Shown: in pieces, positions 8,770 to 17,674 of the stretch | Numbering within the stretch: the stretch's first letter is position 1 | Layout: each line of letters starts with the position of its first letter | DNA from: CAZXEJ01 sp964639895 | Lineage (GTDB): Bacteria > Desulfobacterota_D > UBA1144 > Nemesobacterales > JADFKM01 | Reading direction: 5' to 3' | Length of the DNA: 30,168 nt | NCBI GenBank assembly: GCA_964639895.1 | Contig: CAZXEJ010000025.1 | Span: forward strand, 1 to 30,168 | Notes under the pieces: generated by a model | Told to the model about the DNA's origin: nothing | What the model saw: only the letters and a program-made list of their open reading frames with translations | The model's database searches: none | Translations under genes and position numbers: made by a program

Positions 8770-9890
8770 CCGAACATCTCCCTCAACGCGTCGATCAATC
8801 TGTCGGCGCACCATCGGCGGGCGCACTCCCCCATGAGTCCGATGCGCCATATCCTTCCCTTCGTCTCGCCGAGGCCTGCCCCCACCTCGATGCCGTAGCC
8901 GTCGAGCAGCCTCCGGCGTACGCGGGCGTCGTCGACCTCCGGGGGGAGGACGACGGAGGTGAGCATAGGAAGCCGCGCCCCTTCTTCGGCAAACAGCTCC
9001 CAGCCCAGCCCGGCGAGCCCCTCTCTCAGGCGGGCGGCCGCCTCGTCGTGCCTGCGGAACCTAGCCTCGAGCCCCTCTTCGAGTATCACCCGCAGCGCCT
9101 CCCTGAGACCGTAGATCATTGTCACGGGAGCCGTGTGGTGGTAGACGCGCTCCTCGCCCCAGTAACGACCTATCATCCCAAGGTCCAGGTACCAGCTCTG
9201 CACCTTCCCGTGCCTGCGCCCCATCACGTCTAGGGCCTTCTCGCTCACCGTGATAGGGGCGAGCCCCGGCGGCGCCCCAATGCATTTCTGCGTCGCACTG
9301 TAGCAGAGATCTATGCCCCAGCCGTCCACGTCCACCTCACAGCCTGCAAGCGACGTCACCGTATCGACAAGGAACAACGTGTCACGCTCCTTCACGTGGC
9401 GCCCTATCTCTTCGAGCGGCTGCCTCACCCCGGTGGACGTCTCGGCGTGCACTATGGCCACCACCTTGGCGTCGGGATGGGCCTCGAGGGTATCGATCAC
9501 CCTATCCTCCGGGATCACCCTACCCCACTGCGCCTCCACCCGCACCACTTCGGCCCCGCAGCGCGACGCCACGTCGGCCATCCTCTCGCCGAACACGCCG
9601 TTTACGCACACGACGGCCTTGTCGCCCGGCTCGAGCACGTTCACGAAACAGGTCTCCATACCGGCGCTGCCCGTGCCAGAGATCGGTATGGTGAGGCGGT
9701 TGCGGGTCTTAAAGAGAAGGCGCAACATCGCGCACAGCTCGTCCATGAGCTCCAGGAAGCAGGGGTCCAGGTGACCAACTAGCGGCGTCGACATGGCCCT
9801 CAGCACCCGCCAGTGGACGTTGCTCGGTCCCGGACCCAGCATCAGCCTCTCGGGCGGGGTGAGCTCGCCCCATGAACCCGTCTCACTCAT
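8766..9890 (-). CDS. Class V PLP-dependent aminotransferase (alanine-glyoxylate/serine-pyruvate type)
   Basis: Fold-type I aminotransferase of the alanine-glyoxylate, serine-glyoxylate and serine-pyruvate group. It has 374 residues. It opens with the family motif MLGPGPSNV (17-25), has SGTGSAGMET (71-80) for cofactor phosphate, Asp176 in FLVDTVTSLAG, and the Schiff-base Lys202 in SATQKCIGAPPGL. A C-terminal segment GIEVGAGLGETKGRIWRIGLMG matches the small domain. ATG 9890 follows GGAGGGAG. Its stop overlaps the start of the DHS-like gene, so both are translated together. The donor and acceptor cannot be deduced. In related bacteria this enzyme often accompanies serine metabolism, but no serA is here. 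Confidence 0.93.
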   Translation of the reverse strand: MSETGSWGELTPPERLMLGPGPSNVHWRVLRAMSTPLVGHLDPCFLELMDELCAMLRLLFKTRNRLTIPISGTGSAGMETCFVNVLEPGDKAVVCVNGVFGERMADVASRCGAEVVRVEAQWGRVIPEDRVIDTLEAHPDAKVVAIVHAETSTGVRQPLEEIGRHVKERDTLFLVDTVTSLAGCEVDVDGWGIDLCYSATQKCIGAPPGLAPITVSEKALDVMGRRHGKVQSWYLDLGMIGRYWGEERVYHHTAPVTMIYGLREALRVILEEGLEARFRRHDEAAARLREGLAGLGWELFAEEGARLPMLTSVVLPPEVDDARVRRRLLDGYGIEVGAGLGETKGRIWRIGLMGECARRWCADRLIDALREMFG

Positions 9891-9952
9891 CCTGTCTCCC
9901 TCCGTCGTCGATCACGGTCTCCTATTCTACACCACCACACGCGGACGGCCCA

Positions 9953-10723
9953 CTACGCCCGCCTTATAACGACGTCCATCGTCTCCCGGGGAGCCGCCTC
10001 GACGGCGCGCCGCAGGTCGAGGTCGTCGTCGAAGCACCGCCTCTCGAGCCTCACGCCCCTCACCTTGAGGTGGAGCTCCGACTCCGTGAACGGGTAGGGA
10101 CCTTCAACAACGTATGCGTGCTCCCCCGCGGCCACCATCTCGACGCGGCAGGGGCCGTAGCCGTCGGCGCAGGGGACGGGATCCATCTTGCACGACCTCC
10201 AGCCGTGGCACACCGTGAGCGAGAGGGCGTCGCCTATCTGCAGCAGCCGTAGATCGAAGTCGAACGGGCGGGGCAACCGTCCGCGTCCGACCTCGGTGAG
10301 CCTCACGTTGAGGACTTCTTCGACCAGGCGCGCCACCTCGTTCCTGAGCCCAAGGGCGTGAGGGTTGCCGGGCTCGCGGGCGAGGATACGCTCGTTGAAC
10401 AGGTAGAAGTGTATCGCTATGAGGGCCGCGGCGTAGGGGTGATCGTCCAGCCAGCGCGAGTAGCACGAGGCCCAGATCTTTACCTTCTCCTCGGTCTCCA
10501 TCTCCATGAACGAGCGGGGGTGGCGGTTCTCGTTGATGCGTGGGTGGCGGTCCCAGCACTCCCAGCCGCTGTCGTGCTCACGGATGGCGAAGAGCACCTC
10601 GTCGTAGTAGTCCGGACGGTAGAAGGGCTCGTCGGCCCAGTATTTCATGATGGTGTATGCAAGGACGGCGTGCTCGCGCTGGTGCACAAGGAACCAACCG
10701 CCCTCGATCTCCCTTCTGAGCAT
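9953..10723 (-). CDS. DUF3891 family protein
   Basis: I recognise this as the uncharacterised DUF3891 family by its opening (LRREIEGGWFLVHQREHAVLA, a His-containing strand-helix) and the block IREHDSGWECWDRHP (47-61), with His50-Asp51-Gly-Trp. The conserved His and Asp residues suggest a metal site or hydrolase-like activity, but that is inference. The protein has 256 residues. ATG 10723 is chosen because a good promoter lies 40-70 nt upstream; a longer in-frame start at 10786 would fall inside that promoter and lacks a ribosome site. The ribosome site is loose (GGGGGG about 10 nt upstream). The aminotransferase follows after 62 nt, so these may form one unit. Confidence 0.75.
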   Translation of the reverse strand: MLRREIEGGWFLVHQREHAVLAYTIMKYWADEPFYRPDYYDEVLFAIREHDSGWECWDRHPRINENRHPRSFMEMETEEKVKIWASCYSRWLDDHPYAAALIAIHFYLFNERILAREPGNPHALGLRNEVARLVEEVLNVRLTEVGRGRLPRPFDFDLRLLQIGDALSLTVCHGWRSCKMDPVPCADGYGPCRVEMVAAGEHAYVVEGPYPFTESELHLKVRGVRLERRCFDDDLDLRRAVEAAPRETMDVVIRRA

Positions 10724-10764
10724 GGCGGTGCTACCCCCCAGGGCTGCGGGTGAGGGGACGTGTA

Positions 10765-10793
10765 AATTTAACCAAGCGGGCCACATTTAACAA
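10765..10793 (-). promoter_or_regulatory. Promoter for the DUF3891 gene
   Basis: Minus-strand TTGTTA (10793-10788) and TAAATT (10770-10765) are 17 nt apart in an AT-rich island. The start near 10758 gives a leader of about 35 nt. It probably drives the DUF3891-aminotransferase-DHS unit. Confidence 0.5.
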
Positions 10794-10871
10794 GTCCGTC
10801 GACCCCGCCGCCCCCCGGCGAGCGCATCTCACGTCCCTCTGTTGCGGAAGCGGCCGCAGCAGGCTCGGCGT

Positions 10872-10899
10872 TTGCCAACCAGTGTGGAGCGTATAGTAT
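10872..10899 (+). promoter_or_regulatory. Promoter for the corrinoid adenosyltransferase
   Basis: TTGCCA (10872-10877) and TAGTAT (10894-10899) are 16 nt apart. The start near 10906 supports the GTG at 10962 as start codon, because the upstream ATG at 10902 would lie at or before the transcript start. No cobalamin riboswitch is seen in the short leader. Confidence 0.45.
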
Positions 10900-10961
10900 T
10901 TATGCATAGGGTATCACACGAAACGGACGGCGTGCGGCTGCGCGCCGGGCGGAGGCGGCCG

Positions 10962-11522
10962 GTGGCGAAGAAACGCATCACCAAGGTATACACCAGGACG
11001 GGCGACGAGGGGACAACTTCGCTCGTAGGCGGACGGCGGGTGAGCAAGGATTCACTGCGCGTGCACGCCTACGGCGAGGTCGACGAGCTGAACTCCGTAC
11101 TAGGCATAGCGCGCAAGGAGAGTACCGATCCCGAGGTGAGAGAGATAATAAGGCGCGTGCAGAACGACCTCTTCCTCGTGGGCAGCGAATTGGCCGCCCC
11201 CGAGGGCGTAGACGTACCGACGATCGGCGACAGGCGCATAGAAGAGATGGAAGCCACGATCGACAGGCTGCTCGAGGAGCTGGAGCCGCTCAAGGAGTTC
11301 ATCCTGCCTGGCGGTGCAGGGGGAGGGCCGTACCTTCATCTGGCCCGAGCCGTGGCCCGAAGGTGCGAGCGCGCCATAGTGAGGCTCACGGAGAAGGAGG
11401 GGGCAGGCGGGACGGCGCTCAAATACATGAACCGCCTATCTGATCTCCTGTTCGTGCTTGCCCGCATCGAGAACAAGCGGGGGGGGTTCGAAGAGACCTA
11501 CGTTAGGTTCGACGAAACATAG
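10962..11522 (+). CDS. Cob(I)yrinic acid a,c-diamide adenosyltransferase, PduO type
   Basis: Transfers the 5'-deoxyadenosyl group of ATP to cob(I)alamin, making coenzyme B12. The protein has 186 residues and forms trimers in the family. The ATP-site motif TRTGDEGTTSL is at 11-21, followed by HAYGEVDELNS (35-45); later come RAVARRCERAIVRL (129-142) and LKYMNRLSDLLFVLAR (153-168), all PduO/MMAB-type signatures. The GTG at 10962 follows GGAGG by 6 nt and begins the conserved region, so I prefer it to the longer open frame. The O-methyltransferase gene follows after 180 bp, with a strong hairpin between. No B12-dependent enzyme is in the window. Confidence 0.92.
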   Translation: MAKKRITKVYTRTGDEGTTSLVGGRRVSKDSLRVHAYGEVDELNSVLGIARKESTDPEVREIIRRVQNDLFLVGSELAAPEGVDVPTIGDRRIEEMEATIDRLLEELEPLKEFILPGGAGGGPYLHLARAVARRCERAIVRLTEKEGAGGTALKYMNRLSDLLFVLARIENKRGGFEETYVRFDET

Positions 11523-11547
11523 GACGCGGCCGCCGAGGAATCGTTCC

Positions 11548-11572
11548 CGCTGCGCCTTGGGAAGGCGCAGCG
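11548..11572 (+). terminator. Strong hairpin after the adenosyltransferase gene
   Basis: CGCTGCGCC and GGCGCAGCG form a perfect 9-bp stem with a 7-nt loop, 26 nt after the stop codon. No T-run follows on either strand. It may be a non-canonical or rho-assisted terminator, or a processing or stabilising hairpin in a longer transcript. Confidence 0.45.
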
Positions 11573-11704
11573 CCTCCGGAGAGGGGGCGGCCACGCAACC
11601 TGCGGAGGCTCCACCCCTACCTTGAAGCCTGCTTCCTCACACGACCGCCACCAGCCCTTGCGGCCGATTGCACCGCGCAGGCACACGCCCCGGCGGAGCA
11701 CACG

Positions 11705-12337
11705 ATGGAAAGTAAACGCCACATCGAGCGCTACCTTCTCTCACTCCTGCCGCCCCCCCACCCCGTGGTCGCGAAGATGGAGCGCATGGCCACCCGGCGC
11801 GGCTTTCCCATCGTGGGCCCCCTCGTGGGCCGATTCCTCTACCAACTCGCGCTCCTCATAGGGGCGAAGACGGTGTTCGAGATGGGGTCCGGCTTCGGCT
11901 ACTCGGCCTACTGGTTTGCCAAGGCCGTAGGAAGGGGCGGACGCGTGGTACTCACCGACTGGGACGAGAGCAACCTTGAAACGGCCGAGAGGCTGCTGCG
12001 AAGCGCCGGCGTGGAGGCCGAGATCGAGACCGTCGCCGGTGACGCCGTCGATGTTCTCAAGGGCACAAGGGAAAAATTTGATATAATATTCAACGACATC
12101 GACAAGGAACTCTACCCCCTCGTACCCGATCTGGCGTCCGAGAGGCTCCGCGAGGGAGGACTTCTCGTCAGCGACAACGTGCTCTGGCGCGGCCAGGTGG
12201 TGGGGCCGGCCGAGGGCGATCACAAGACCGAGGGAGTAAGGGCCATGAACGCCGATCTCTTCAGGAGAGCCGACTTCTTCACCACGATCGTGCCTCTCCG
12301 GGACGGCGTGGCCGTAAGCATAAAGCGCGGGGGCTGA
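11705..12337 (+). CDS. SAM-dependent O-methyltransferase (family 3, catechol-OMT-like)
   Basis: Class I methyltransferase of the metal-dependent O-methyltransferase group (caffeoyl-CoA/catechol type); substrate unknown. The 210-residue product has motif I VFEMGSGFGYSA (57-68), an acidic end to the next strand (VLTDWDES), and likely metal ligands Asp131 in FNDIDKE and Asp157-Asn158 in VSDNVLWRG. ATG 11705 has GGAG about 8 nt upstream. glnD begins 39 nt downstream in the same direction, so both may be on one transcript. Nothing in the neighbourhood points to a specific phenolic substrate. Confidence 0.88.
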   Translation: MESKRHIERYLLSLLPPPHPVVAKMERMATRRGFPIVGPLVGRFLYQLALLIGAKTVFEMGSGFGYSAYWFAKAVGRGGRVVLTDWDESNLETAERLLRSAGVEAEIETVAGDAVDVLKGTREKFDIIFNDIDKELYPLVPDLASERLREGGLLVSDNVLWRGQVVGPAEGDHKTEGVRAMNADLFRRADFFTTIVPLRDGVAVSIKRGG

Positions 12338-12376
12338 GGCCCAAGCGAGGACCGGCCCGCCCGCGCAGGACAACGC

Positions 12377-15010
12377 ATGGAGAGGCTGCGGGACGACGCG
12401 CCCATCAAGGAACAGCTGGCCCTCTATTTGCAGGGCGAGGAGGCCGAGCTCAAGCGGCTTCACGAGGAGAAGGCCGTGGGCGGCCTCGAGCATGCCCGCC
12501 TGCGCAGCCGCGCGATCGACGGGCTGATCGAAAGGGCGCTCGCCGCGCTCGGACACGACTCACGCGCGATGGGCGGGCTGGCCGTGGCGGCCCTCGGTGG
12601 GTATGGCCGCCAGGAGCTATCTCCCTATTCGGACATCGATCTCCTCTTCCTCCACGCCCCGCAGGCCGAGGCCCTCGCCCAGGAGGTGTGCGAGCGGGTG
12701 CTCTACCTGCTCTGGGACCTCAATCTCGAGCTCGGCCACTCCATCCGCACGGTGGACGAGTGCGTGGGGCTTGCCGCCGAAGACGACCCAACCGTGATCA
12801 CCTCGCTCATGGACGGCAGGTTCGTCGCAGGCGACCGCGCCCTCTGGGACGAGCTCGAGAGCACCCTTTTCAAGCGGGTACTCCCATCTATATCGAAACG
12901 CTACATATCGCTCAAACTCGAGGAGCTCGAGCAGAGACGGGCCCGCTTCGGCCGCAGCGTGTACCTGCTCGAGCCCCACGTGAAGGAGGGCGAGGGGGGG
13001 CTGCGGGACATACACTCGGCACTCTGGATCGCGATGGCCAAGTACAAGGTCAAGGGGTTCGATGGACTGCTGCAGAGAACCATAATAGACAAACGCCAGC
13101 GGCGCGTATTCAGAAAGGGGCTCGAGTTCCTTCTCACCATACGGGCCCACCTCCACTACCTGGCCGGCAGGAAGGAGGATCGATTGGGATTCGCATGGCA
13201 GGAGAAAGTGGCCCGCTACATGGGCTACCGCGACCTGCACGAGATCCTCGGTGTCGAGCGCTTCATGAGGGTCTATTACCTGCACGCCAACATGATCACC
13301 GAGCACTCAAGGAAGCTGATCGAGAGGACCACCTACGAGCCCAAGGTGCGGTTCCGAGCCTACACCACCCGCTCGCTCGAAGACGGCTTCTTCATCCGCG
13401 CCGGCCAGCTGTCCGTCTACGACCCGGGCGCCTTCCGCACGAGGCCCGAGCTGATGATGAAGGCGTTCGAATACGCCGACCGCTACGAGGTCAAGATAAG
13501 CCCATTCGTCGAGGACTTGATCAGGGAGAATGTCCGCCGGATAGACGACACGGTGAGGAGAAATCCCGAGATGAACGCCTCGTTCCTGCGGATACTTCAG
13601 CACGGCCGTAACGTGGCCGACACGGTATTCAACATGAACCGCCTCCGCCTGCTCGGCCACTACATGCCGGAGTTCGGAAAGATAGTGTGCCTCGTACAGC
13701 ACGACGCCTACCACGTCTACACGGTGGACGTCCACTCGATATTCATGATCAAGGAGATTGAGGACCGGATTAAGACCCCCGACGACGACACCTTCCCGCT
13801 GGTAGGGGAGCTGGCCAAGGGTCTCAAGAAGCGCTACCTCCTCTATCTAGCCTGCCTGCTCCACGACATCGGCAAGGGCGAAGGCAAGAACCACGCCCGC
13901 AAGGGAGCACTGCTCGTGCCCAAGATAGCCGAGCGGATGGGTCTGTCGAAGAGCGATACGCGCCAGCTCACCTACCTGGTGAGGCGTCACCTGGTGATGA
14001 CCCATCTATCGCAGCGGCGCGACATGCACGACGAAGGCCTGCTGGCCCGGTTTGCACGTAGCGTGCGGACGCTCGAGACGCTGCGGCTCCTCTACCTGCT
14101 CACCTTCGCCGACCTGCGCTCGGTGGGCCCGGATGTGTGGACCAGCTGGAAGGGGATGCTGCTCAAGGAGCTATACATTCGTACGGCCTACATACTAGAG
14201 AGCGGTGCGGTGCAGCGTACCCCGGAGGCTCGTGCCAAGCGCAAGATGGAGAAGGTGCTCGAGAGGCTGCGCGGCCAGGTGGACGAGCAAGCGGCGCGTG
14301 CGTTTCTCGAGGGGATGCCGCTTCGATACTTCTCGTCCTTCGTTACGGCCCAGATCGCACACCACACGCGGGTACTCCACGACCGAACCGACGAAGAGGC
14401 CGTAATGGAAGTAAAACACTACGCCGACGAGGGATTCGACGAGGTCATATTCTGGACCGAGGACAGGGTGGGCATATTCTCCCGCCTCTGCGGGGTGCTG
14501 CTGCTGAACGGCCTCAACGTCTTGGGAGCGAGGATCATCACACGCGACGACGGCAAGATCCTGGACGTATTCTACGTCAACAAGTCGGGACGCTCCGCCC
14601 GCGGCGAGAGGGCGCTGTGGGAGAAGGTGGAGAAAAACTTCAAGGCGGCCATGCGTGACGAGCACTTCGTCGAGAGGGCCCTGCAGAGACGCAAGCGCCA
14701 CAGGCCGCTATACGTCAAGACCATACCCGAGTACCCGACCCGCATCGAGTTCGACAACACCTCGTCCGAGCACTACACCGTGATAGACATCTACACCCAC
14801 GACCGCCCCGGCCTGCTATACGACATAACGAAGACCCTGACCGGCCTGGGTATATCGATCGAATACGCCCGTATCTCTACCAAGGTCGACCAGGTGGCGG
14901 ACGTCTTCTACGTAAGAGAGCGGGACGGTGGAAAGATAGGCGGCCGCACCAGGCTGAGAGAGATAAGACAGGTGCTGATGAAGAGCATCGACGAAGGACG
15001 CACCTCGTAG
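12377..15010 (+). CDS. glnD: PII uridylyltransferase/uridylyl-removing enzyme GlnD
   Basis: Bifunctional nitrogen sensor that uridylylates PII protein at low glutamine and removes UMP at high glutamine. The 877 residues match the family. Domains in order: nucleotidyltransferase with GGYGRQELSPYSDIDLL (74-90; Asp86 and Asp88 as metal ligands), the GlnD helical linker, an HD hydrolase domain with LLHDIGKGEGKNH (near 494-506), then two ACT domains (about 687-755 and 799-860), each with a DR(V/P)G loop, as expected for glutamine sensing. All catalytic motifs look intact. AGGA stands 7-8 nt before ATG 12377. No glnB, glnA or amtB is in the window, so its PII target is elsewhere. Confidence 0.96.
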   Translation: MERLRDDAPIKEQLALYLQGEEAELKRLHEEKAVGGLEHARLRSRAIDGLIERALAALGHDSRAMGGLAVAALGGYGRQELSPYSDIDLLFLHAPQAEALAQEVCERVLYLLWDLNLELGHSIRTVDECVGLAAEDDPTVITSLMDGRFVAGDRALWDELESTLFKRVLPSISKRYISLKLEELEQRRARFGRSVYLLEPHVKEGEGGLRDIHSALWIAMAKYKVKGFDGLLQRTIIDKRQRRVFRKGLEFLLTIRAHLHYLAGRKEDRLGFAWQEKVARYMGYRDLHEILGVERFMRVYYLHANMITEHSRKLIERTTYEPKVRFRAYTTRSLEDGFFIRAGQLSVYDPGAFRTRPELMMKAFEYADRYEVKISPFVEDLIRENVRRIDDTVRRNPEMNASFLRILQHGRNVADTVFNMNRLRLLGHYMPEFGKIVCLVQHDAYHVYTVDVHSIFMIKEIEDRIKTPDDDTFPLVGELAKGLKKRYLLYLACLLHDIGKGEGKNHARKGALLVPKIAERMGLSKSDTRQLTYLVRRHLVMTHLSQRRDMHDEGLLARFARSVRTLETLRLLYLLTFADLRSVGPDVWTSWKGMLLKELYIRTAYILESGAVQRTPEARAKRKMEKVLERLRGQVDEQAARAFLEGMPLRYFSSFVTAQIAHHTRVLHDRTDEEAVMEVKHYADEGFDEVIFWTEDRVGIFSRLCGVLLLNGLNVLGARIITRDDGKILDVFYVNKSGRSARGERALWEKVEKNFKAAMRDEHFVERALQRRKRHRPLYVKTIPEYPTRIEFDNTSSEHYTVIDIYTHDRPGLLYDITKTLTGLGISIEYARISTKVDQVADVFYVRERDGGKIGGRTRLREIRQVLMKSIDEGRTS

Positions 15011-15017
15011 GTGAGAG

Positions 15018-15050
15018 GCGGACGAACCACCCCGGGTGAACCGTCTCCGC
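15018..15050 (+). terminator. Possible glnD terminator (imperfect hairpin)
   Basis: GCGGA...TCCGC at the base and CACC...GGTG at the top form an interrupted stem starting 8 nt after the glnD stop. There is no T-run. The weak evidence is position and partial pairing. Confidence 0.25.
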
Positions 15051-16028
15051 GGAAGCGCCGTACACATCTCATAAGGGGAGCGCCGGTGCTATCCACGTCC
15101 TGAATCCGGCCCAGCCAGACGGCCCCTCATCCGCCTCCCCCACATGGGCCCACATACGCGGCGTATTGACCGTATAGCGCCGTCCGGGTGGGGAAGCGCT
15201 GCGTACCACGCCCTCGACGCATGTCTCTCCGTAGGACTCCCCACAAGCACGGCAAGATCCCCCACCTCCAGGGACAACGCCGCCCCAACCCCTCCCTCCG
15301 TCCCAAGGCGCCTCCTCTTCCAGCAACCCGGACCCTTCTGCCCGTCCCAGCCCCTTGCAGTTGTACCAGTAGGCACAATTCCTTTATGGCCCACGCCTCA
15401 CGGGAGGCTCCCGCCCGATCAATCCCACTCTTCCCGTCCACACCGTGCTGCACCGCCCCACCCCGGAAACACCCCTCACCCCGCCGGGCCACGGCCCGCT
15501 AACAGGCCCAGGAAAAAGATGGACGTCGCCCCCCGCTTACCCAGAGAGCGTCTTCCTGTGGGTGCCGCGCGCACGCGCTCACCCGGCCAGTCCCACCAGC
15601 GGACGCCCGGAAGAACACGGACGCCCCGCATCGCTCGAAGCTCCCTCGCACCCTCTGCGACCCGTCCGACCCTCCTCCACCCAGCAGACTCAATCCATGG
15701 TGTGCACCCAGCCTCAAGGGGTCGGCCACATCCCCGGAGCATACCCTGAAGAGGTCGTACCACATGGGTAAGGCTGGACCACACCCCTTGCAGGCGTCCC
15801 TACCCCGAAGTGACCTGACCGAGCAAAACGGCGGGGCGCATCCCCCCCACCGGAAGGGAGAGCGACGTCGTACTCGCACGCCCTTGGTGCTCTGCGGAAA
15901 AGCAACGCAACCGCCGGCGCCTCCGTCCCGGGCGCGTGACACTGCACTCGTCCCCACAACTCTGCCCCCCTCCGGCAGGGGCGTCAGGCGGCTACCACTC
16001 CACGCCCACGCCAGAGGCTGACGTTGTG
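15051..16028. other. Long gene-free C-rich spacer between glnD and nadB
   Basis: Nearly 1 kb between two co-directional genes, with extreme plus-strand C bias (about 32 C to 7 G in 15421-15480). Open frames on both strands have low-complexity Pro/Arg/Thr translations, no ribosome sites and no recognisable domain. I found no tRNA, known small RNA, repeat array or insertion sequence. The nadB promoter is at its right end. Confidence 0.6.
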
Positions 16029-16034
16029 TATAAT
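16029..16034 (+). promoter_or_regulatory. nadB -10 element; likely leaderless start
   Basis: A perfect TATAAT sits in an AT-rich island, only 8 nt before the nadB ATG at 16043. Initiation 7-9 nt after the -10 box would place the 5' end at or within two bases of the start codon. No convincing -35 box is visible at the usual distance. Confidence 0.55.
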
Positions 16035-16042
16035 TATTCAAC

Positions 16043-17674
16043 ATGCGGCCAGACGCCGTACCCGCCCCCATCGATCGCCGCTCCCATGGAGCAATAGTGG
16101 TAGGAAGCGGCCTCGCCGGCCTCTACGCGGCGCTCTGCCTCTCCGACCACACCGACGTGGCGCTCGTCACCCAGTCCACACTGGAAGAGAGCAGTTCGTA
16201 CTGGGCGCAGGGGGGGATCGCCGCCGTCGTCGACCCCGAGGACTCAGTAGTACTCCACCTCGAGGACACAATCAAAGTGGGCCGCGGCCTGTGTAACGAG
16301 AGGGCGGCGAGGATACTGGTCGAGGAAGGGGCCCAGCGGGTGCGCGAGCTGATGGAGCTGGGGATGGAGTTCGACGTGGGCAAGGGGGGGGTGTTGGAGC
16401 TCGGCCTCGAGGGGGGGCACAGTAAGAGACGGGTGCTTCATGCGGGTGGAAGCTCGACGGGAAGACTGATGGTGGAGTTCCTGACTCGGGCAGTGGCCGC
16501 CCGGGATTCCATAACGGTGCTTGAGAACAACACAATGGTCGACCTACTCTCGGACGGCCGGCGCTGCTACGGGATTGCGGCCTACGGCGAGAAGGAAAGG
16601 GCGTTCCGCCTCTACACGGCCCCCGTGACCATCCTCGCCGTCGGAGGGGCCGCCTCCGTCTATTCGCGCACCACCAACCCGCCCGGCACTACAGGCGACG
16701 GCATAGCCGCCTCCTACGAGGCCGGAGCCGAAGTGGTCGACATGGAGTTCGTCCAGTTCCACCCGACGGCCCTCTACATGGAGGGAGAGCGGACGTTCCT
16801 CATATCGGAGGCCGTACGCGGCGAGGGGGCCCGTCTCGTGAACGAGCGCGGCGAGCGTTTCATGCCCCGCTACGACGAGCGGGCCGAGCTCGCCCCGAGG
16901 GACGTCGTGGCACGTGCCATATACAGCGAGATGCAGCGTACGGGCACGCCCTACGTATACCTTACGCTCGCACACCTCGACGCCGAACATATACGCGCTC
17001 GATTCCCCAACATCTACGCCCGCTGCAAGGAACACGGCATAGACATAACCCGAGATCCCATCCCCGTGGCCCCGGCGGCCCACTACACCATAGGGGGCGT
17101 AAAATCGACTGTCGACGCGAGAACCAACATCGACGGGCTGCTCGTTTGCGGCGAGGTGAGTTGCACGGGGGTGCACGGGGCCAACCGGCTGGCCAGCAAC
17201 TCGCTCCTTGAATGCATCGTGTTCGCTCGCAGAGCCGCCGAGGAGGCGACCCGCATCACCACCTCCCTCACCCGAGAGACGGCGGCCGGAGAAGAGAAGA
17301 AGGTAATCGATCGCTACAGCCCCCCGTTCGAAGAAGGTGACGAGGGTGACAAGGAGGCGTTCGGCAACCTGCGGTGGAAGCTGTCGCGCACGATGACCGA
17401 GTACGTCGGAATAGTGCGTTCGGAAGAAAGCCTCAAGAGGGCGCTCGATGTGATAGGCAACGTCGAGGGTGCCGCAGAGACGGCGGGGCGCAGCCGACAG
17501 CGGCACAAGACACTCAGGATGGCCACCGTGTGCAGGCTGATTGCAGAGGCCGCCCTCCTGAGGACGGAGTCCCGAGGGGCACACATGAGAGAGGACTTCC
17601 CGCGGGAAGACGAGAGGTGGAAAGTCCACCTGGTATTCAAGCGTGGAATGGAGCCGTACCTTGAACCTACATGA
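16043..17674 (+). CDS. nadB: L-aspartate oxidase NadB
   Basis: FAD enzyme that oxidises L-aspartate to iminoaspartate, the first step of de novo NAD synthesis. The 543 residues match the family. The FAD-binding VVGSGLAG is at 19-26, SSYWAQGGIAA follows near 51-61, SEAVRGEGARLVNERGERFM holds the active-site Arg region, and HYTIGGVKST plus GVHGANRLASNSLLE distinguish it from the closely related succinate dehydrogenase flavoprotein. The ATG is preceded by TATAAT and no ribosome site, so a leaderless transcript is likely. Its end overlaps nadC by 14 nt if nadC starts at TTG 17661. NadA, which condenses the unstable product, is two genes on. Confidence 0.96.
   Translation: MRPDAVPAPIDRRSHGAIVVGSGLAGLYAALCLSDHTDVALVTQSTLEESSSYWAQGGIAAVVDPEDSVVLHLEDTIKVGRGLCNERAARILVEEGAQRVRELMELGMEFDVGKGGVLELGLEGGHSKRRVLHAGGSSTGRLMVEFLTRAVAARDSITVLENNTMVDLLSDGRRCYGIAAYGEKERAFRLYTAPVTILAVGGAASVYSRTTNPPGTTGDGIAASYEAGAEVVDMEFVQFHPTALYMEGERTFLISEAVRGEGARLVNERGERFMPRYDERAELAPRDVVARAIYSEMQRTGTPYVYLTLAHLDAEHIRARFPNIYARCKEHGIDITRDPIPVAPAAHYTIGGVKSTVDARTNIDGLLVCGEVSCTGVHGANRLASNSLLECIVFARRAAEEATRITTSLTRETAAGEEKKVIDRYSPPFEEGDEGDKEAFGNLRWKLSRTMTEYVGIVRSEESLKRALDVIGNVEGAAETAGRSRQRHKTLRMATVCRLIAEAALLRTESRGAHMREDFPREDERWKVHLVFKRGMEPYLEPT

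Noticed and set aside
7762..8898. 378-codon open frame on the plus strand opposite the DHS-like gene
   Set aside because: Shadow of a strongly conserved enzyme, with no ribosome site or recognisable domain.
10902..10961. Upstream ATG start for the adenosyltransferase
   Set aside because: No ribosome site, no conserved residues, and it lies at or before the predicted transcript start; GTG 10962 has GGAGG at good spacing.
10900..10961. Cobalamin riboswitch before the adenosyltransferase
   Set aside because: The leader is only about 55 nt and has no B12-box-like sequence.
5355..15132. 13-mer GCCCCTCATCCGC shared by the spacers near 5357 and 15122
   Set aside because: Only one shared word with no extension; easily chance in C-rich DNA.
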